In this document: positions 40,919 to 49,239 of the stretch, one piece after another
Layout: every line of letters starts with the position of its first letter
Position numbering within the stretch: the stretch's first letter is position 1
NCBI GenBank assembly: GCA_015521705.1
Contig: WANR01000033.1
Span: 62,001 to 126,000 of the forward strand
Direction: 5' to 3'
Source of the DNA: Desulfurococcales archaeon
GTDB lineage: Archaea > Thermoproteota > Thermoprotei_A > Sulfolobales > Acidilobaceae
Length of the DNA: 64,000 bases
The notes under the pieces: generated by a model
Database searches by the model: none
What the model was told of the DNA's origin: nothing
The model's input: the letters and a program-made list of their open reading frames with translations, nothing else
Translations under genes and position numbers: made by a program

Positions 40919-41953
40919 CTACACGAAGAAGTACTTCCTGCCAATTCTAAGCGTTTCGTCTGTTTTAGAGATCGACCTAACAGGATCCTTTTCCAGGCCG
41001 GAAACAGCGCGTATAGCGTCAATGTTCTCTGGAACTACTATGGACTCCTGGTGGACCGCCTGGAAGAGCGATACTTCATCGCCGCTGACGCTTATAGAGT
41101 CCTCGAAGACTACCAGTTCTGGTATATCGGCTCTAGGCCTCGCGAACCTTGCAGCCTCCACTAGCTGGGCAGTGCTCTTTATGCCTGTTCTCCCCGGCAG
41201 TACAACTATCCTAGGCGACTCTGAAAGGGCGTCTAGTACGTCTCTCTTAGAGGCTCTTTTTGATAGCCTCACCCTAACGTGGTGGACATGCATGAGAGTG
41301 GTAGGCACTATTACTGCAGCAGTCTCTATGTCTAGATCCTTTAATATCGTCTTAACGTCGTGCGCGTGGTGGCTTGGCGTCTTAGGCGGGTCTAGGACTA
41401 TAGAGTTTATTGGGCCCTTCTTGTACTCGCCTGGGTCAGCGGCTCTCCTAACTATGAATGCCCTGACACTCCTGACACCCAGGCTTTTATCCAGCGAGCA
41501 GATAAGCCTTAGAAGGCCGGTTGTATTGCATGAGACGACTCTTACGCTGTTCTTGCCTATGGCTTCTTCATAGTTGCATAAGCTGCTGAACGAGACCTGG
41601 GCAACATCGGGCTTTTCGCCTCCCTGGTAGACCTGTTTCACCCCATGCCTAGTGTAGAGGCTCTTATAGCTAGAGCCCACGCCTGCGGGAGTAGCGTCAA
41701 CTACCACCTGAACGGTAGAAAGCAGGTCCTCAACAGTGCCCTTAACCTTTACCCCGCTGGACTCGAAGGCCTCTGCCAGCTCGGGCTTGGGGACGTAGAT
41801 GCCCAGGCCGGCTCTGGAGGCCTGGATAGCTGCGTAGTCGGGCCTAGTCTTGGCAACGCCTACAAGATCCATGTCGTCCTGTGCCATAACGGCCTCTGCA
41901 ACCCTCCTCCCTATAGTCCCATAGCCCACTATGCCCACAAGTATCCTTGCCAA
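40919..41953 (-). CDS. gap: glyceraldehyde-3-phosphate dehydrogenase, archaeal type II
   Basis: The enzyme oxidises glyceraldehyde 3-phosphate to 1,3-bisphosphoglycerate with NAD(P). The protein has the Rossmann start VGIVGYGTIGRRVA and the catalytic Cys in SCNTTGL near residue 140, as in archaeal homologues. TTG 41953 is chosen because the Rossmann strand follows within five residues and the resulting 344 residues match the family; the frame is open to 42061 but would overlap pgk. The start lies 45 bases after the pgk stop, so the two form an operon. Confidence 0.93.
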   Translation of the reverse strand: MARILVGIVGYGTIGRRVAEAVMAQDDMDLVGVAKTRPDYAAIQASRAGLGIYVPKPELAEAFESSGVKVKGTVEDLLSTVQVVVDATPAGVGSSYKSLYTRHGVKQVYQGGEKPDVAQVSFSSLCNYEEAIGKNSVRVVSCNTTGLLRLICSLDKSLGVRSVRAFIVRRAADPGEYKKGPINSIVLDPPKTPSHHAHDVKTILKDLDIETAAVIVPTTLMHVHHVRVRLSKRASKRDVLDALSESPRIVVLPGRTGIKSTAQLVEAARFARPRADIPELVVFEDSISVSGDEVSLFQAVHQESIVVPENIDAIRAVSGLEKDPVRSISKTDETLRIGRKYFFV

Positions 41954-41997
41954 GGCTCTAGCACCCAGGTAATTCCCCTGCCCCCCGAATATATTCC

Positions 41998-43263
41998 TTA
42001 AACAGGAGTAGCGTCTCCAGTCCAGTAAAGCCTGTAGGACTCTGAGAGAGCCTCCAGGCATGGCATGGGCTCGCCTGACAGGTAGTGTAGCATAGCGCCT
42101 CCAGCGAGCGACCTATGGCCTAGTCTTTTGGAGAGGCCTGGGGGTAGTAGCGAGAGTATAACGTTCGAGTGGCCACCCCCTATTACCGTGTAGACGCCCC
42201 GCTCTAGGGCTTCACTTATCAGCCTAGCCGTTCCTCTTCTGAACCTTTCATCCTCTATTACGCCCATGGGCCCCCTAAACACGGCTATCCTAGCCTTTCT
42301 AAGCTTAGCCGCATAGTACTCCAGAGTGGAGGGCCCTATATCCATGGGAACTCTCTTCAACCCCCTAGCTGGTTCAACCTCCACGCCCTCATTATGGGGC
42401 ACCAGAAAATCTATGGGAACCCTTATAGGGGCGCCGCGCCCCACCAGCCGCCGTGCCTCATTAATTATCTCGCTAGTAACGCCGGCTTCTTTGAGTGCTC
42501 TTTCAACACTCCTAGAGACATCGTAGCCCATAGCTACGAGAAACGCCAGGGCCACGAGGCCTCCCGTAAGTATCTCGTCAGCCGTCCCCGCAGAGTGGAG
42601 GCTGTTTATAAGCTTTATGGCGTCCCTGACCTTGGCCCCGCCCAGCACGAAGACTTTAGGCCTTTCGGGGCCCCTGGTGACTCTCTCGAGGGCTCTCACT
42701 TCTTCCTCGAGAACTATGCCGGCGGCCGACGGTAGTGCTAGGGGGAATCCGACTATTGATGCCTGGCTTCTGTGGCATGCCGAGAAAGCGTCGTTGACGT
42801 AGTAGTCAAACAAGGGGGCAAGGGTTCTAACCATTATAGAGCTAGCGTGAGTCTTTGGCTCCGCTTCTACGAAGTCCTCTGAGAGGAGCCTAGAGTTGTC
42901 GAGTAGGAGAACCTCTCCAGGCTTAAGGGCTCTTATCCTTCTTCGAGCCTCGGGCCCTATCACGTCGTCTATGTATGAGACCTCTAACCCTAAGAGCCTG
43001 GATAGGGCTTCGGAGTGTTTTTCTAGCCTGGTGAAGTCTTTCGAGAGCGGCCTACCCTGGTGGGCCATAATGGCCACAGAAGCGCTGGCCTCTAGTAGCT
43101 CCCTTATAGTTTTGGAGTGCTCTCGTAGCCTCGAGTCATCCAGGATCTCGCCGGTAGCTGGGTCCAGGGGGGAGTTAAGGTCTAGCCTCAGGAGAATCCT
43201 CTTGTTCCTAGCGTCCAAGTCCCTCATAGAAGCTATAGTGTAGCCCCTGCAGGTGAGCGGCAA
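41998..43263 (-). CDS. pgk: phosphoglycerate kinase
   Basis: The 421-residue protein has the PGK landmarks LLRLDLNSP, MAHQGRP, LLLDNSRL, YYVNDAFSACHR, LGGAKV and the C-terminal GGGHSN. The enzyme transfers phosphate between 1,3-bisphosphoglycerate and ADP. The start is TTG 43263, or ATG 43227; the TATA box on the minus strand is only about 20 bases from the TTG, so a leaderless mRNA could use either. It is the first gene of the pgk-gap unit. Confidence 0.95.
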   Translation of the reverse strand: MPLTCRGYTIASMRDLDARNKRILLRLDLNSPLDPATGEILDDSRLREHSKTIRELLEASASVAIMAHQGRPLSKDFTRLEKHSEALSRLLGLEVSYIDDVIGPEARRRIRALKPGEVLLLDNSRLLSEDFVEAEPKTHASSIMVRTLAPLFDYYVNDAFSACHRSQASIVGFPLALPSAAGIVLEEEVRALERVTRGPERPKVFVLGGAKVRDAIKLINSLHSAGTADEILTGGLVALAFLVAMGYDVSRSVERALKEAGVTSEIINEARRLVGRGAPIRVPIDFLVPHNEGVEVEPARGLKRVPMDIGPSTLEYYAAKLRKARIAVFRGPMGVIEDERFRRGTARLISEALERGVYTVIGGGHSNVILSLLPPGLSKRLGHRSLAGGAMLHYLSGEPMPCLEALSESYRLYWTGDATPV

Positions 43264-43278
43264 CTAAGACCCCAGTTC

Positions 43279-43288
43279 TTTTATAATA
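43279..43288 (-). promoter_or_regulatory. TATA box of pgk-gap
   Basis: The minus strand reads tattataaaa here, 16 to 25 bases before TTG 43263. Confidence 0.45.
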
Positions 43289-43304
43289 GGGTTTGCCCTA
43301 CTGG

Positions 43305-43314
43305 GTAATAAATG
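43305..43314 (+). promoter_or_regulatory. TATA box of the metallo-hydrolase gene
   Basis: gtaataaatg lies 27 to 36 bases before the TTG at 43341. Together with the pgk box it gives two divergent promoters within 40 bases. Confidence 0.4.
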
Positions 43315-43340
43315 CATGAGTCCGGGAGGGCCAGCCCAGG

Positions 43341-44003
43341 TTGCCCGTGGAGATCGAATACTGCGGCCACTCATACTTCGTCATCAGGGCGAAAGGAGTC
43401 ACTATAGCTGTGGATCCACATGACGGGGGTAGCATTAACGTGCCCACCTGCAGGATCCAGGCTGACTATATTCTCGTGACCCACGAGCACTACGACCACA
43501 ACGCTGTAGAGGTCGCGGGGGGCAGGGAGGCTAGGATCTATAGCCAGCGTCTGGGAGAATTCAGGCTAGGCGAGATCCCGGTCAAGGGCGTGAAGGTGTA
43601 CCATGATAAGAGCAAGGGCAAGCTGAGGGGCTGGGTGGCCGCCTACATAATTGACGCCGGAGACCTGAGGCTGGCGCACATGGGCGACCTAGGCGAGATA
43701 CCCGAAGAGAGCATAGAAGAGTTCAAGGGCTTAGAAGTCATATTCCTCCCGGTGGGCGGCGTATACACCATAGACGCCTACGAGGCATGGGGGCTCGTGG
43801 AAGAGTTGAGGCCAAGGATAGTTGTGCCCATGCATTACTGGATAAAGGGATCCACGCTTCCCCTGGACCCCCTGGACAGGTTCCTCAACATAGCACGGGC
43901 ACCTCGAATTATCATTGAAACGGGTAGAACGACTCTTAGTAGGGGAGAGCTCCCCGAGAAGACCTCTATAATGGTGTTCAGGTACCCCCCGCGGGCAGCC
44001 TAG
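43341..44003 (+). CDS. metallo-beta-lactamase-fold hydrolase (UPF0173-like)
   Basis: The 220-residue protein has the fold's metal motif THEHYDHN (HxHxDH) near residue 50, a HMGD motif with further metal ligands near residue 115 and the closing histidine in VPMHYW near 169. These proteins hydrolyse esters, phosphoesters or thioesters; the branch resembles UPF0173-type proteins with unknown substrate. The start is TTG 43341. The CPBP-type gene follows after six bases. Confidence 0.85.
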   Translation: MPVEIEYCGHSYFVIRAKGVTIAVDPHDGGSINVPTCRIQADYILVTHEHYDHNAVEVAGGREARIYSQRLGEFRLGEIPVKGVKVYHDKSKGKLRGWVAAYIIDAGDLRLAHMGDLGEIPEESIEEFKGLEVIFLPVGGVYTIDAYEAWGLVEELRPRIVVPMHYWIKGSTLPLDPLDRFLNIARAPRIIIETGRTTLSRGELPEKTSIMVFRYPPRAA

Positions 44004-44009
44004 ACCCTG

Positions 44010-44633
44010 GTGAACCCCCCTTTGAGGCCAGGTGCGAGAGCCAGGATTGGCACTGCGGATTACGTGGTTCTAGCTCTAGGATTCGCCGTGTTCGCGGCTG
44101 TCTTCAATTCTGGAGGAGACCTGGTCTACTCAATGGCTATAGGCTCCTCGTTTCTCGCGGCCATCACCGTGGCTGTATATGGTGTACAGGTGAAGGGCCT
44201 GTTCAACCTGGGCCCGGCGGCTCTCGCGCTGAGCCCTATCTACGCCTTAGCATTGTATGCCTCGTTCTATGCTGGCTACAGGGCCTCGCTTGTCTTGGGT
44301 ATGGGCGCTGACGTGGAAAAGGTATACTCAATGGTGTATCCCAGCATCGACAGGCTCGCTCTTCTAGCCCTAATCTCGCTATCAGAAGAGGTTTACTGGA
44401 GAGGAGGCGTTCAAGAGCTACTGGTTAGGAGGAGGATGGGGAAGCCCTGGTGGCTGGCTTCGATCCCCTACTCCCTGGTACACGTCTCTTCAGGGATCCC
44501 AGTTCTAGTGCCAGCAGCCCTCGTGGCTGGGCTGATTCTCGGCCATGCAGCCAGTAGACTGGGGCTGGCGGCTTCGACGCTGGCTCACTACTCGTGGCTA
44601 CTCCTAATGTTCAGGTTCCTGCCAGTCGTCTGA
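44010..44633 (+). CDS. CPBP-family intramembrane metalloprotease
   Basis: The 207-residue membrane protein has about six helices and the CPBP (CAAX/Abi) motifs: SEEVYWRGG (EExxxR) near residue 128 and the histidines of SLVHVSS and LAHYSW. This family cuts proteins within the membrane. The target is unknown. The start is GTG 44010. Confidence 0.82.
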   Translation: MNPPLRPGARARIGTADYVVLALGFAVFAAVFNSGGDLVYSMAIGSSFLAAITVAVYGVQVKGLFNLGPAALALSPIYALALYASFYAGYRASLVLGMGADVEKVYSMVYPSIDRLALLALISLSEEVYWRGGVQELLVRRRMGKPWWLASIPYSLVHVSSGIPVLVPAALVAGLILGHAASRLGLAASTLAHYSWLLLMFRFLPVV

Positions 44634-44646
44634 GGGCTCAGCCCGG

Positions 44647-45066
44647 CTACACGGAAAGCCTGACGCCCAGCCTTTCTGTACCCTTGTAGGGTCTCACGGT
44701 CGCTATGCTGTTATCCGCGATGCCGTGCTCCTCCATAAGGCCCGGGTTCACGTGGACCCTGTTCTCTTCTACGTTCTCGTCTATTATAGCCCTGAATAGG
44801 AACCTGTGCCTTCCGGCCACCACTATTTCTATCTTATCCTCGATTCCCAGCATTCTGGCCAGGCTAGGGCTTATCCTGGCCTGGGACTCTTCCAGGGTTT
44901 CATCGTATTTAAGCCTGATCCTCTTCTCAGACAGCCTTGTTTCGCGCGCCCTCAAGGCCGAGGCCGACGGTATGACCTCTAGTAGCTTCGATATGCCCCC
45001 CTCGGGCCTTGGAGGTTTAGGCTTTTCCTCTCGCTCCTCCCTCTTCCTAGAATCATCTTCGCTCAA
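44647..45066 (-). CDS. probable double-psi beta-barrel protein
   Basis: The 139-residue protein has a charged Lys/Glu/Pro-rich N-terminus (1-25) and a C-terminal domain with two similar halves (RISPSLARMLGIEDKIEIVV and RVHVNPGLMEEHGIADNSIATV). The halves resemble the strand-helix repeats of double-psi beta-barrels. I do not know the function. Its TTG start overlaps the glyS stop by four bases, so it is probably translated with glycyl-tRNA synthetase. Confidence 0.55.
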   Translation of the reverse strand: MSEDDSRKREEREEKPKPPRPEGGISKLLEVIPSASALRARETRLSEKRIRLKYDETLEESQARISPSLARMLGIEDKIEIVVAGRHRFLFRAIIDENVEENRVHVNPGLMEEHGIADNSIATVRPYKGTERLGVRLSV

Positions 45067-46817
45067 CTCTGCTCACCCTTGTGCTCCACGCCTATTTCAT
45101 CGAGGCTCCTCCCCATATATATGAATTGCCTGAGCGCTGCAGGGAGCCTTGACATGTGGACCCTCGACTGCCTCCAAGAGTCTCTATCCCTTACAGTAAC
45201 GGTTCCATCTTCTAGAGTCTGGTAGTCAATGGTCACGGCCGCAGGCACCCCTATCTCGTCAGCCCTAGCGTATCTCCTACCAATCCCTCCAGAGTCATCG
45301 TAGTATGCGTCGAATCCCTCCCTGACCAGGTTCTCGTAAACCCTCCTGGCAACCTCGACTAGTTTCTCGTCGCTCTCGTTCAGGGGGAGGACAACGACGC
45401 TGAAAGGCGCTATGTCTCTGGGGAGCGAGAGTATGACTCTGCCCTCCTTCTCTCTATAGGCATGCTCTATCGCAGCGTATACCACTCTCTCGACGCCGAA
45501 TGATGGCTCCACCACGTGGGGTACTATCCTTCTCCCCGTAACCTTCTTCTCTTCTACGACCACCCTTACTTTGTCCCCGGGTATCACGTAGCCCTCGACC
45601 TCTATAGCCCCCCTCTCCCTTAGGAGTCTCTCGGCCTCTTCAGGGTCTAGGCGTGACAGGGCCTCCATAACCCTTGGGGCCTCGGCCCTGTACTTTCTCC
45701 CGATATAGGCCCTGTCGTAAACTATCCTCTTCTCAACCACGGTAACGGGCTTGGGGTACGACTTGAAAACTGTGAGATCGGCCCCGCTATACTTCATGTG
45801 CCTTGAGAGGTCATAGTCTGTCCTATAGCTGTGGCCCGAGACCTCTACCCAGCCCCACCTGGACACTCTAACCATCTGGTCGAAGGTCTGGCTGGAGTAG
45901 TGGGCCCTCTCCTCTGGACCCTTCTCCTCAAAAAACATGTCCTCCCCCCTCACACCCACGGACTCTACGAACCTCTTAGAAACCGCCATCCAGTACCCGA
46001 GGCACTTATTAACTATTACACCCTTCTCAACAGCTTCTCCCAGCGTGTATTCCCGGGGAGGGTTGTCTTCCAGCTTGTCGCGGTAGGTCCTGATCCTAAG
46101 GACCTCGTCCACAGCGTTCTCGTAGACCGGGCATGGATCGCTGGCCTCGGGGTCTATGAAGTACTCCATCTCCATTATAGTGAACTCTCTCAGCCTCACC
46201 ATGGCCTGCCTGGGGCTGATCTCGTTCCTCCCCACCCTTCCAACCTGGGCTATTCCTATAGGTAGCTTGCCCCTCATAGACTCTATTACCCTCTTGAAGG
46301 AGACGAACATGCCCTGGGCAAGCTCCGGCCTTAGGTAGCCTATGTCCCCCTCGTAGGGGCCTATCTGGGTCCTGAAGAGCAGGTTGAAGACTTTAACCTC
46401 GCCTAGCTCACCCCCGCATACCGGGCACCTGATCCTCTTCCTCCTAATAATCTCTGTCAGCTGCCTAGGGCTCAGCCCCTCCACGGATTCCCCAGTAGCC
46501 TCCTCTACCAGGTGGTCCGCTCTGTACTTCCTCCCGCACGAGCTACACGACACTATGGGATCCGTGAAACTCTCGACGTGCCCGCTCGCCTCGTAGACCC
46601 TAGAGGGGCCTATGACGGGTGTCTCGATCTCGACAACATGGTCGCTGTGATCCTTGACAAAGAACCTTCTCCATTTCTCAACGATCTTATTCTTCAGGGC
46701 CACCCCCAGCGGTCCTAGGTCGTAGAACCCGGCCACTCCGCCATATATCTCGTATGATGGCCAAAAGAAGCCCCTCCTCCTGGCCAGCTCCACTATCTTG
46801 TCGTAGAGGTCAGCCAT
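45063..46817 (-). CDS. glyS: glycyl-tRNA synthetase, archaeal/eukaryal type
   Basis: The 584-residue class II enzyme starts with RRRGFFWPSYEIYGGVAGFYDLGPLG, has a zinc-site insert (CSSCGRKY and CPVCGG), motif 2 in QVGRVGRNEISPRQ, motif 3 in SFGVERVVYA and the C-terminal anticodon domain (DIAPFSVVVLPL). The start is ATG 46817. The next gene downstream overlaps by four bases. Confidence 0.96.
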   Translation of the reverse strand: MADLYDKIVELARRRGFFWPSYEIYGGVAGFYDLGPLGVALKNKIVEKWRRFFVKDHSDHVVEIETPVIGPSRVYEASGHVESFTDPIVSCSSCGRKYRADHLVEEATGESVEGLSPRQLTEIIRRKRIRCPVCGGELGEVKVFNLLFRTQIGPYEGDIGYLRPELAQGMFVSFKRVIESMRGKLPIGIAQVGRVGRNEISPRQAMVRLREFTIMEMEYFIDPEASDPCPVYENAVDEVLRIRTYRDKLEDNPPREYTLGEAVEKGVIVNKCLGYWMAVSKRFVESVGVRGEDMFFEEKGPEERAHYSSQTFDQMVRVSRWGWVEVSGHSYRTDYDLSRHMKYSGADLTVFKSYPKPVTVVEKRIVYDRAYIGRKYRAEAPRVMEALSRLDPEEAERLLRERGAIEVEGYVIPGDKVRVVVEEKKVTGRRIVPHVVEPSFGVERVVYAAIEHAYREKEGRVILSLPRDIAPFSVVVLPLNESDEKLVEVARRVYENLVREGFDAYYDDSGGIGRRYARADEIGVPAAVTIDYQTLEDGTVTVRDRDSWRQSRVHMSRLPAALRQFIYMGRSLDEIGVEHKGEQS

Positions 46818-46861
46818 GCGCTAGCACCGCTAACCTACTACTTCTTAACCCGTGGCCCCCA

Positions 46862-46873
46862 CTTATAATTATA
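46862..46873 (+). promoter_or_regulatory. TATA box of the agmatinase-family gene
   Basis: cttataattata lies 34 to 45 bases before TTG 46907, in the gap left by the glyS start. Confidence 0.45.
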
Positions 46874-46906
46874 CCTGCCTATCAGTCGAGGGGCTGGTGC
46901 AAGGCC

Positions 46907-47830
46907 TTGGCCAGGTACCTAGACCTCTACACCGTCAGAGGCCCCGTTTTCGCGGGTATTGAGAAGCCCCGGGAGGCCACGTACATATCGATACTCGGCG
47001 CCCCTATGGAGGCCACGGCAACCTATAGGGCAGGGCAGAGAAGGGCCCCCAGAGCCGTTAGAGAGTCCTCGGAGAACATAGAGTCGAACGGCTACCAGGT
47101 CAGGGGACTATACATAGAAGACGTTGGCCTCTACGACGAGGGCGACATCTCGTTGCCCCCCGGGGATCCAGTCGAGTCGCTCGAGAGAGTCAGAAGGGTT
47201 GTGGCAGAGATAGCCTCGGAGGGAAGGATCCCCGTAGTGATTGGGGGAGAGCACACGGTCACCCTGGGCTCCTACAGGGGCCTGGTAGAGGCGGGCCTCA
47301 GGCCGTGCATAGTCGTGCTAGACGCCCACCTGGACCTCAGAGACGAGTACATGGATGTCAGGCTGTCCCATGCTACCGTCATGAAGAGAGTACTGGAGCT
47401 TCTAGGCAGGTCACGCATGCTATTCATAGGATCCCGCGCCTACAGCAGGGAGGAAGCGGAGCTAGCAGAGGGGCTAGACAGTATCAGGGTGATAGAGTCC
47501 AGGGATCTGGCCCTTGTCGGCATGGCGAACGCTGCTAGCTGGGCTATTGAGTTCCTCTCGGACTGCAGGCACCTGTACCTGAGCATAGACATGGACGTCT
47601 ACGATCCTGCATACGCTCCTGGGGTCGGGAACCCGGAGCCCGGGGGCCTTGGGCCTGCGGAGGTTCTAGGGTTTATTGCAAGGATCGTTGATGAAAGGCT
47701 TGTCGGCGCGGATCTCGTAGAAGTCACTCCCGACTATGACCCCTCAGGCGTTACGAGCGTGCTAGCAGCCAAGACGGTCCAGGAGCTGCTCTTAGCCATA
47801 GAGGCTTCTAGACGGCGTAGACCCTCCTAA
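46907..47830 (+). CDS. agmatinase/arginase-family ureohydrolase
   Basis: Agmatinase splits agmatine into putrescine and urea in polyamine synthesis, which heat-loving archaea need to protect nucleic acids. The 307-residue protein has the manganese motifs GGEHTVT, DAHLDLRDEY (with LSHAT) and SIDMDVYDPAYAPG. TTG 46907 is chosen because the frame upstream overlaps glyS and has no family likeness; the TATA box supports it. Arginase or guanidinobutyrase cannot be excluded. Confidence 0.87.
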   Translation: MARYLDLYTVRGPVFAGIEKPREATYISILGAPMEATATYRAGQRRAPRAVRESSENIESNGYQVRGLYIEDVGLYDEGDISLPPGDPVESLERVRRVVAEIASEGRIPVVIGGEHTVTLGSYRGLVEAGLRPCIVVLDAHLDLRDEYMDVRLSHATVMKRVLELLGRSRMLFIGSRAYSREEAELAEGLDSIRVIESRDLALVGMANAASWAIEFLSDCRHLYLSIDMDVYDPAYAPGVGNPEPGGLGPAEVLGFIARIVDERLVGADLVEVTPDYDPSGVTSVLAAKTVQELLLAIEASRRRRPS

Positions 47831-48023
47831 CCTTATCGGGCCTCGTAGACCTCAGCCTGACAAATACCCTATAGCCGCACCTGGAGCACATTATTGAGGG
47901 CAGCTGGTCTATCTGATCCTTAGACATGACGTTGCCGCAGTTAAGGCACATGTAGTACACAGGGCCGGGCACTATCCCGTAGGGCAGCGTCGCGCCGTAC
48001 TCCTCCTCGCCCACGCCACGCAC
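47808..48023 (-). CDS. rpo12: RNA polymerase subunit Rpo12 (P)
   Basis: The 71-residue protein has the zinc ribbon of archaeal RNA polymerase subunit P: YMCLNCG at residues 24-30 and MCSRCGYRVFVRLR at 45-58. The C-terminal RRVYAV is typical. The family is usually about 45-50 residues; here GTG 48023 gives about 22 extra N-terminal residues. GTG codons further down would shorten it, but the TATA position fits the long form. It overlaps the agmatinase-family gene end by 23 bases. Confidence 0.85.
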   Translation of the reverse strand: MRGVGEEEYGATLPYGIVPGPVYYMCLNCGNVMSKDQIDQLPSIMCSRCGYRVFVRLRSTRPDKVRRVYAV

Positions 48024-48048
48024 CCGGAAAGGCTTTAATATTCCCAGC

Positions 48049-48060
48049 GATTATAAACCT
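48049..48060. promoter_or_regulatory. shared TATA element between rpo12 and aIF1
   Basis: gattataaacct sits in the 62-base gap between the two divergent starts, about 26 to 37 bases from each. The core ttataa reads as a TATA box in both directions. Confidence 0.4.
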
Positions 48061-48085
48061 AATTAGAGCAAATCCCTAGGAAAAG

Positions 48086-48409
48086 GTGGTCCGCTCTAGT
48101 ATGAAGGATCTCTCCGCAATGTGTGGAGGACTGCCCCCCGAGATATGCGAGCAACTAGTCGCCGAGGAGCAGATAATCAAGATAAGGCTGGAGAAGAGGA
48201 AGTTCGGGCGCGAGGTAACCATCATCGAGGGGATCAACGAGAAAGAATACGACCTCAGAAAACTGGCATCAACCCTAAAAAGCAAGCTAGCCTCCGGAGG
48301 CACGGCCAAGAACGGCAGAATAGAACTACAGGGAGACCACAGGCACAGAGTCAAGAAGCTCCTCGTAGAAATGGGCTTCCCCGAGGAAAACATAACTATA
48401 ATAGAGTAA
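48086..48409 (+). CDS. translation initiation factor aIF1 (SUI1 family)
   Basis: The 107-residue protein has the SUI1/eIF1 fold: [36 protein letters not shown] and [14 protein letters not shown]. aIF1 guards start-codon choice on the small subunit. The start is GTG 48086, or ATG 48101. Confidence 0.94.
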   Translation: MVRSSMKDLSAMCGGLPPEICEQLVAEEQIIKIRLEKRKFGREVTIIEGINEKEYDLRKLASTLKSKLASGGTAKNGRIELQGDHRHRVKKLLVEMGFPEENITIIE

Positions 48410-48489
48410 AAGGGCATAATCCAAGCCTCTGATACACCTCAGATAAGAGGGCTAGAATAAAAGGGGGAAACTGGGAGGCTTAGCTCGGA

Positions 48490-48507
48490 GTATAAACCGT
48501 ATAAATG
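48490..48507 (+). promoter_or_regulatory. TATA element of the gene at 48548
   Basis: gtataaaccgtataaatg contains two TATA-like units about 40 bases before the proposed CTG start. A start of transcription about 26 bases downstream places the ggaggtg ribosome site close to the 5' end of the mRNA. Confidence 0.4.
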
Positions 48508-48547
48508 CCTAGCACATAGACTCAAAGGAGCCTGGAGGTGGCCCCAG

Positions 48548-49222
48548 CTGGAGAGCCTGGAGTGTAGCAATGAGAGGCTGAAGACCCTTATAGAGGTCCT
48601 GGAAAGGGGTATAACCCTGGGAAAGTACAGGGCTGCAGCCTACAGGACCTCACGTGGAAGGTTCAGGGAGGAAGCCAACATAGACGTAGGGCTGTACGGC
48701 GAGGGGGGCGTGGAACACCTGGTCTCGGTTAAAGTCTTTTGTGGCAGGCTACCAGTCTACAAGCCATGGGTGGAAGTGTTTAACGCCAGCGTGGCAGACG
48801 AAAAGCCTGGGATCCCCGGCTTTCACGGGTCGAAGGCGGAGTCCTGGATCCTGGACCTGGCCGGCGAGAAGCTCGAGGGGGGAGAGAGCTTCTTCATAGA
48901 GTACTACACGGATCCTGATACTCTGAGAGACCTGGAGAGAGGGGTTCCCGTGCCAGCCACAAGGCTAGGTTTCGAGCTGTTGAAGAGGGGGTTTACGTGG
49001 TTCAAGGTCTGGTACTACCCGGAGGGCTTTAGTGAGGGGGGGCAGAAGATACAGGCACAGAAGCCTGTAAGCCCTGATAGGCTGAAGGAGCACCTGGAAG
49101 AGATAATTAGGGATCTCGAGGGAATCACGGGAAGGAAGGCTAAGCTACTATCCCAGAACACCCTGGAAAGAGCTATGCGAGCCATACAACTAGCCAGGGC
49201 CCTATACGAGAAAGCCAGGTAG
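48548..49222 (+). CDS. conserved archaeal protein of unknown function, probable CTG start
   Basis: The protein is soluble, of mixed alpha/beta content, with no motif I can name; a DUF1122-type archaeal family is my best guess. GTG 48710 is the first ordinary start and gives 170 residues. The frame stays open upstream, however, with good coding composition, and CTG 48548 is seven bases after a strong ggaggtg (48534-48540) and behind a TATA element. From this CTG the protein has 224 residues. There is no ATG, GTG or TTG in frame between 48548 and 48710. A frame error near the true start is the alternative. Confidence 0.55.
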   Translation: MESLECSNERLKTLIEVLERGITLGKYRAAAYRTSRGRFREEANIDVGLYGEGGVEHLVSVKVFCGRLPVYKPWVEVFNASVADEKPGIPGFHGSKAESWILDLAGEKLEGGESFFIEYYTDPDTLRDLERGVPVPATRLGFELLKRGFTWFKVWYYPEGFSEGGQKIQAQKPVSPDRLKEHLEEIIRDLEGITGRKAKLLSQNTLERAMRAIQLARALYEKAR

Positions 49223-49239
49223 AGGCCAAGGGGCCCAGG

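Noticed and set aside
42000-42061. N-terminal extension of GAPDH into the end of pgk
   Set aside because: Family length and the Rossmann start point to TTG 41953.
46754-46906. N-terminal extension of the agmatinase-family protein into glyS
   Set aside because: It lies antisense to glyS, lacks family likeness, and a TATA box lies inside it.
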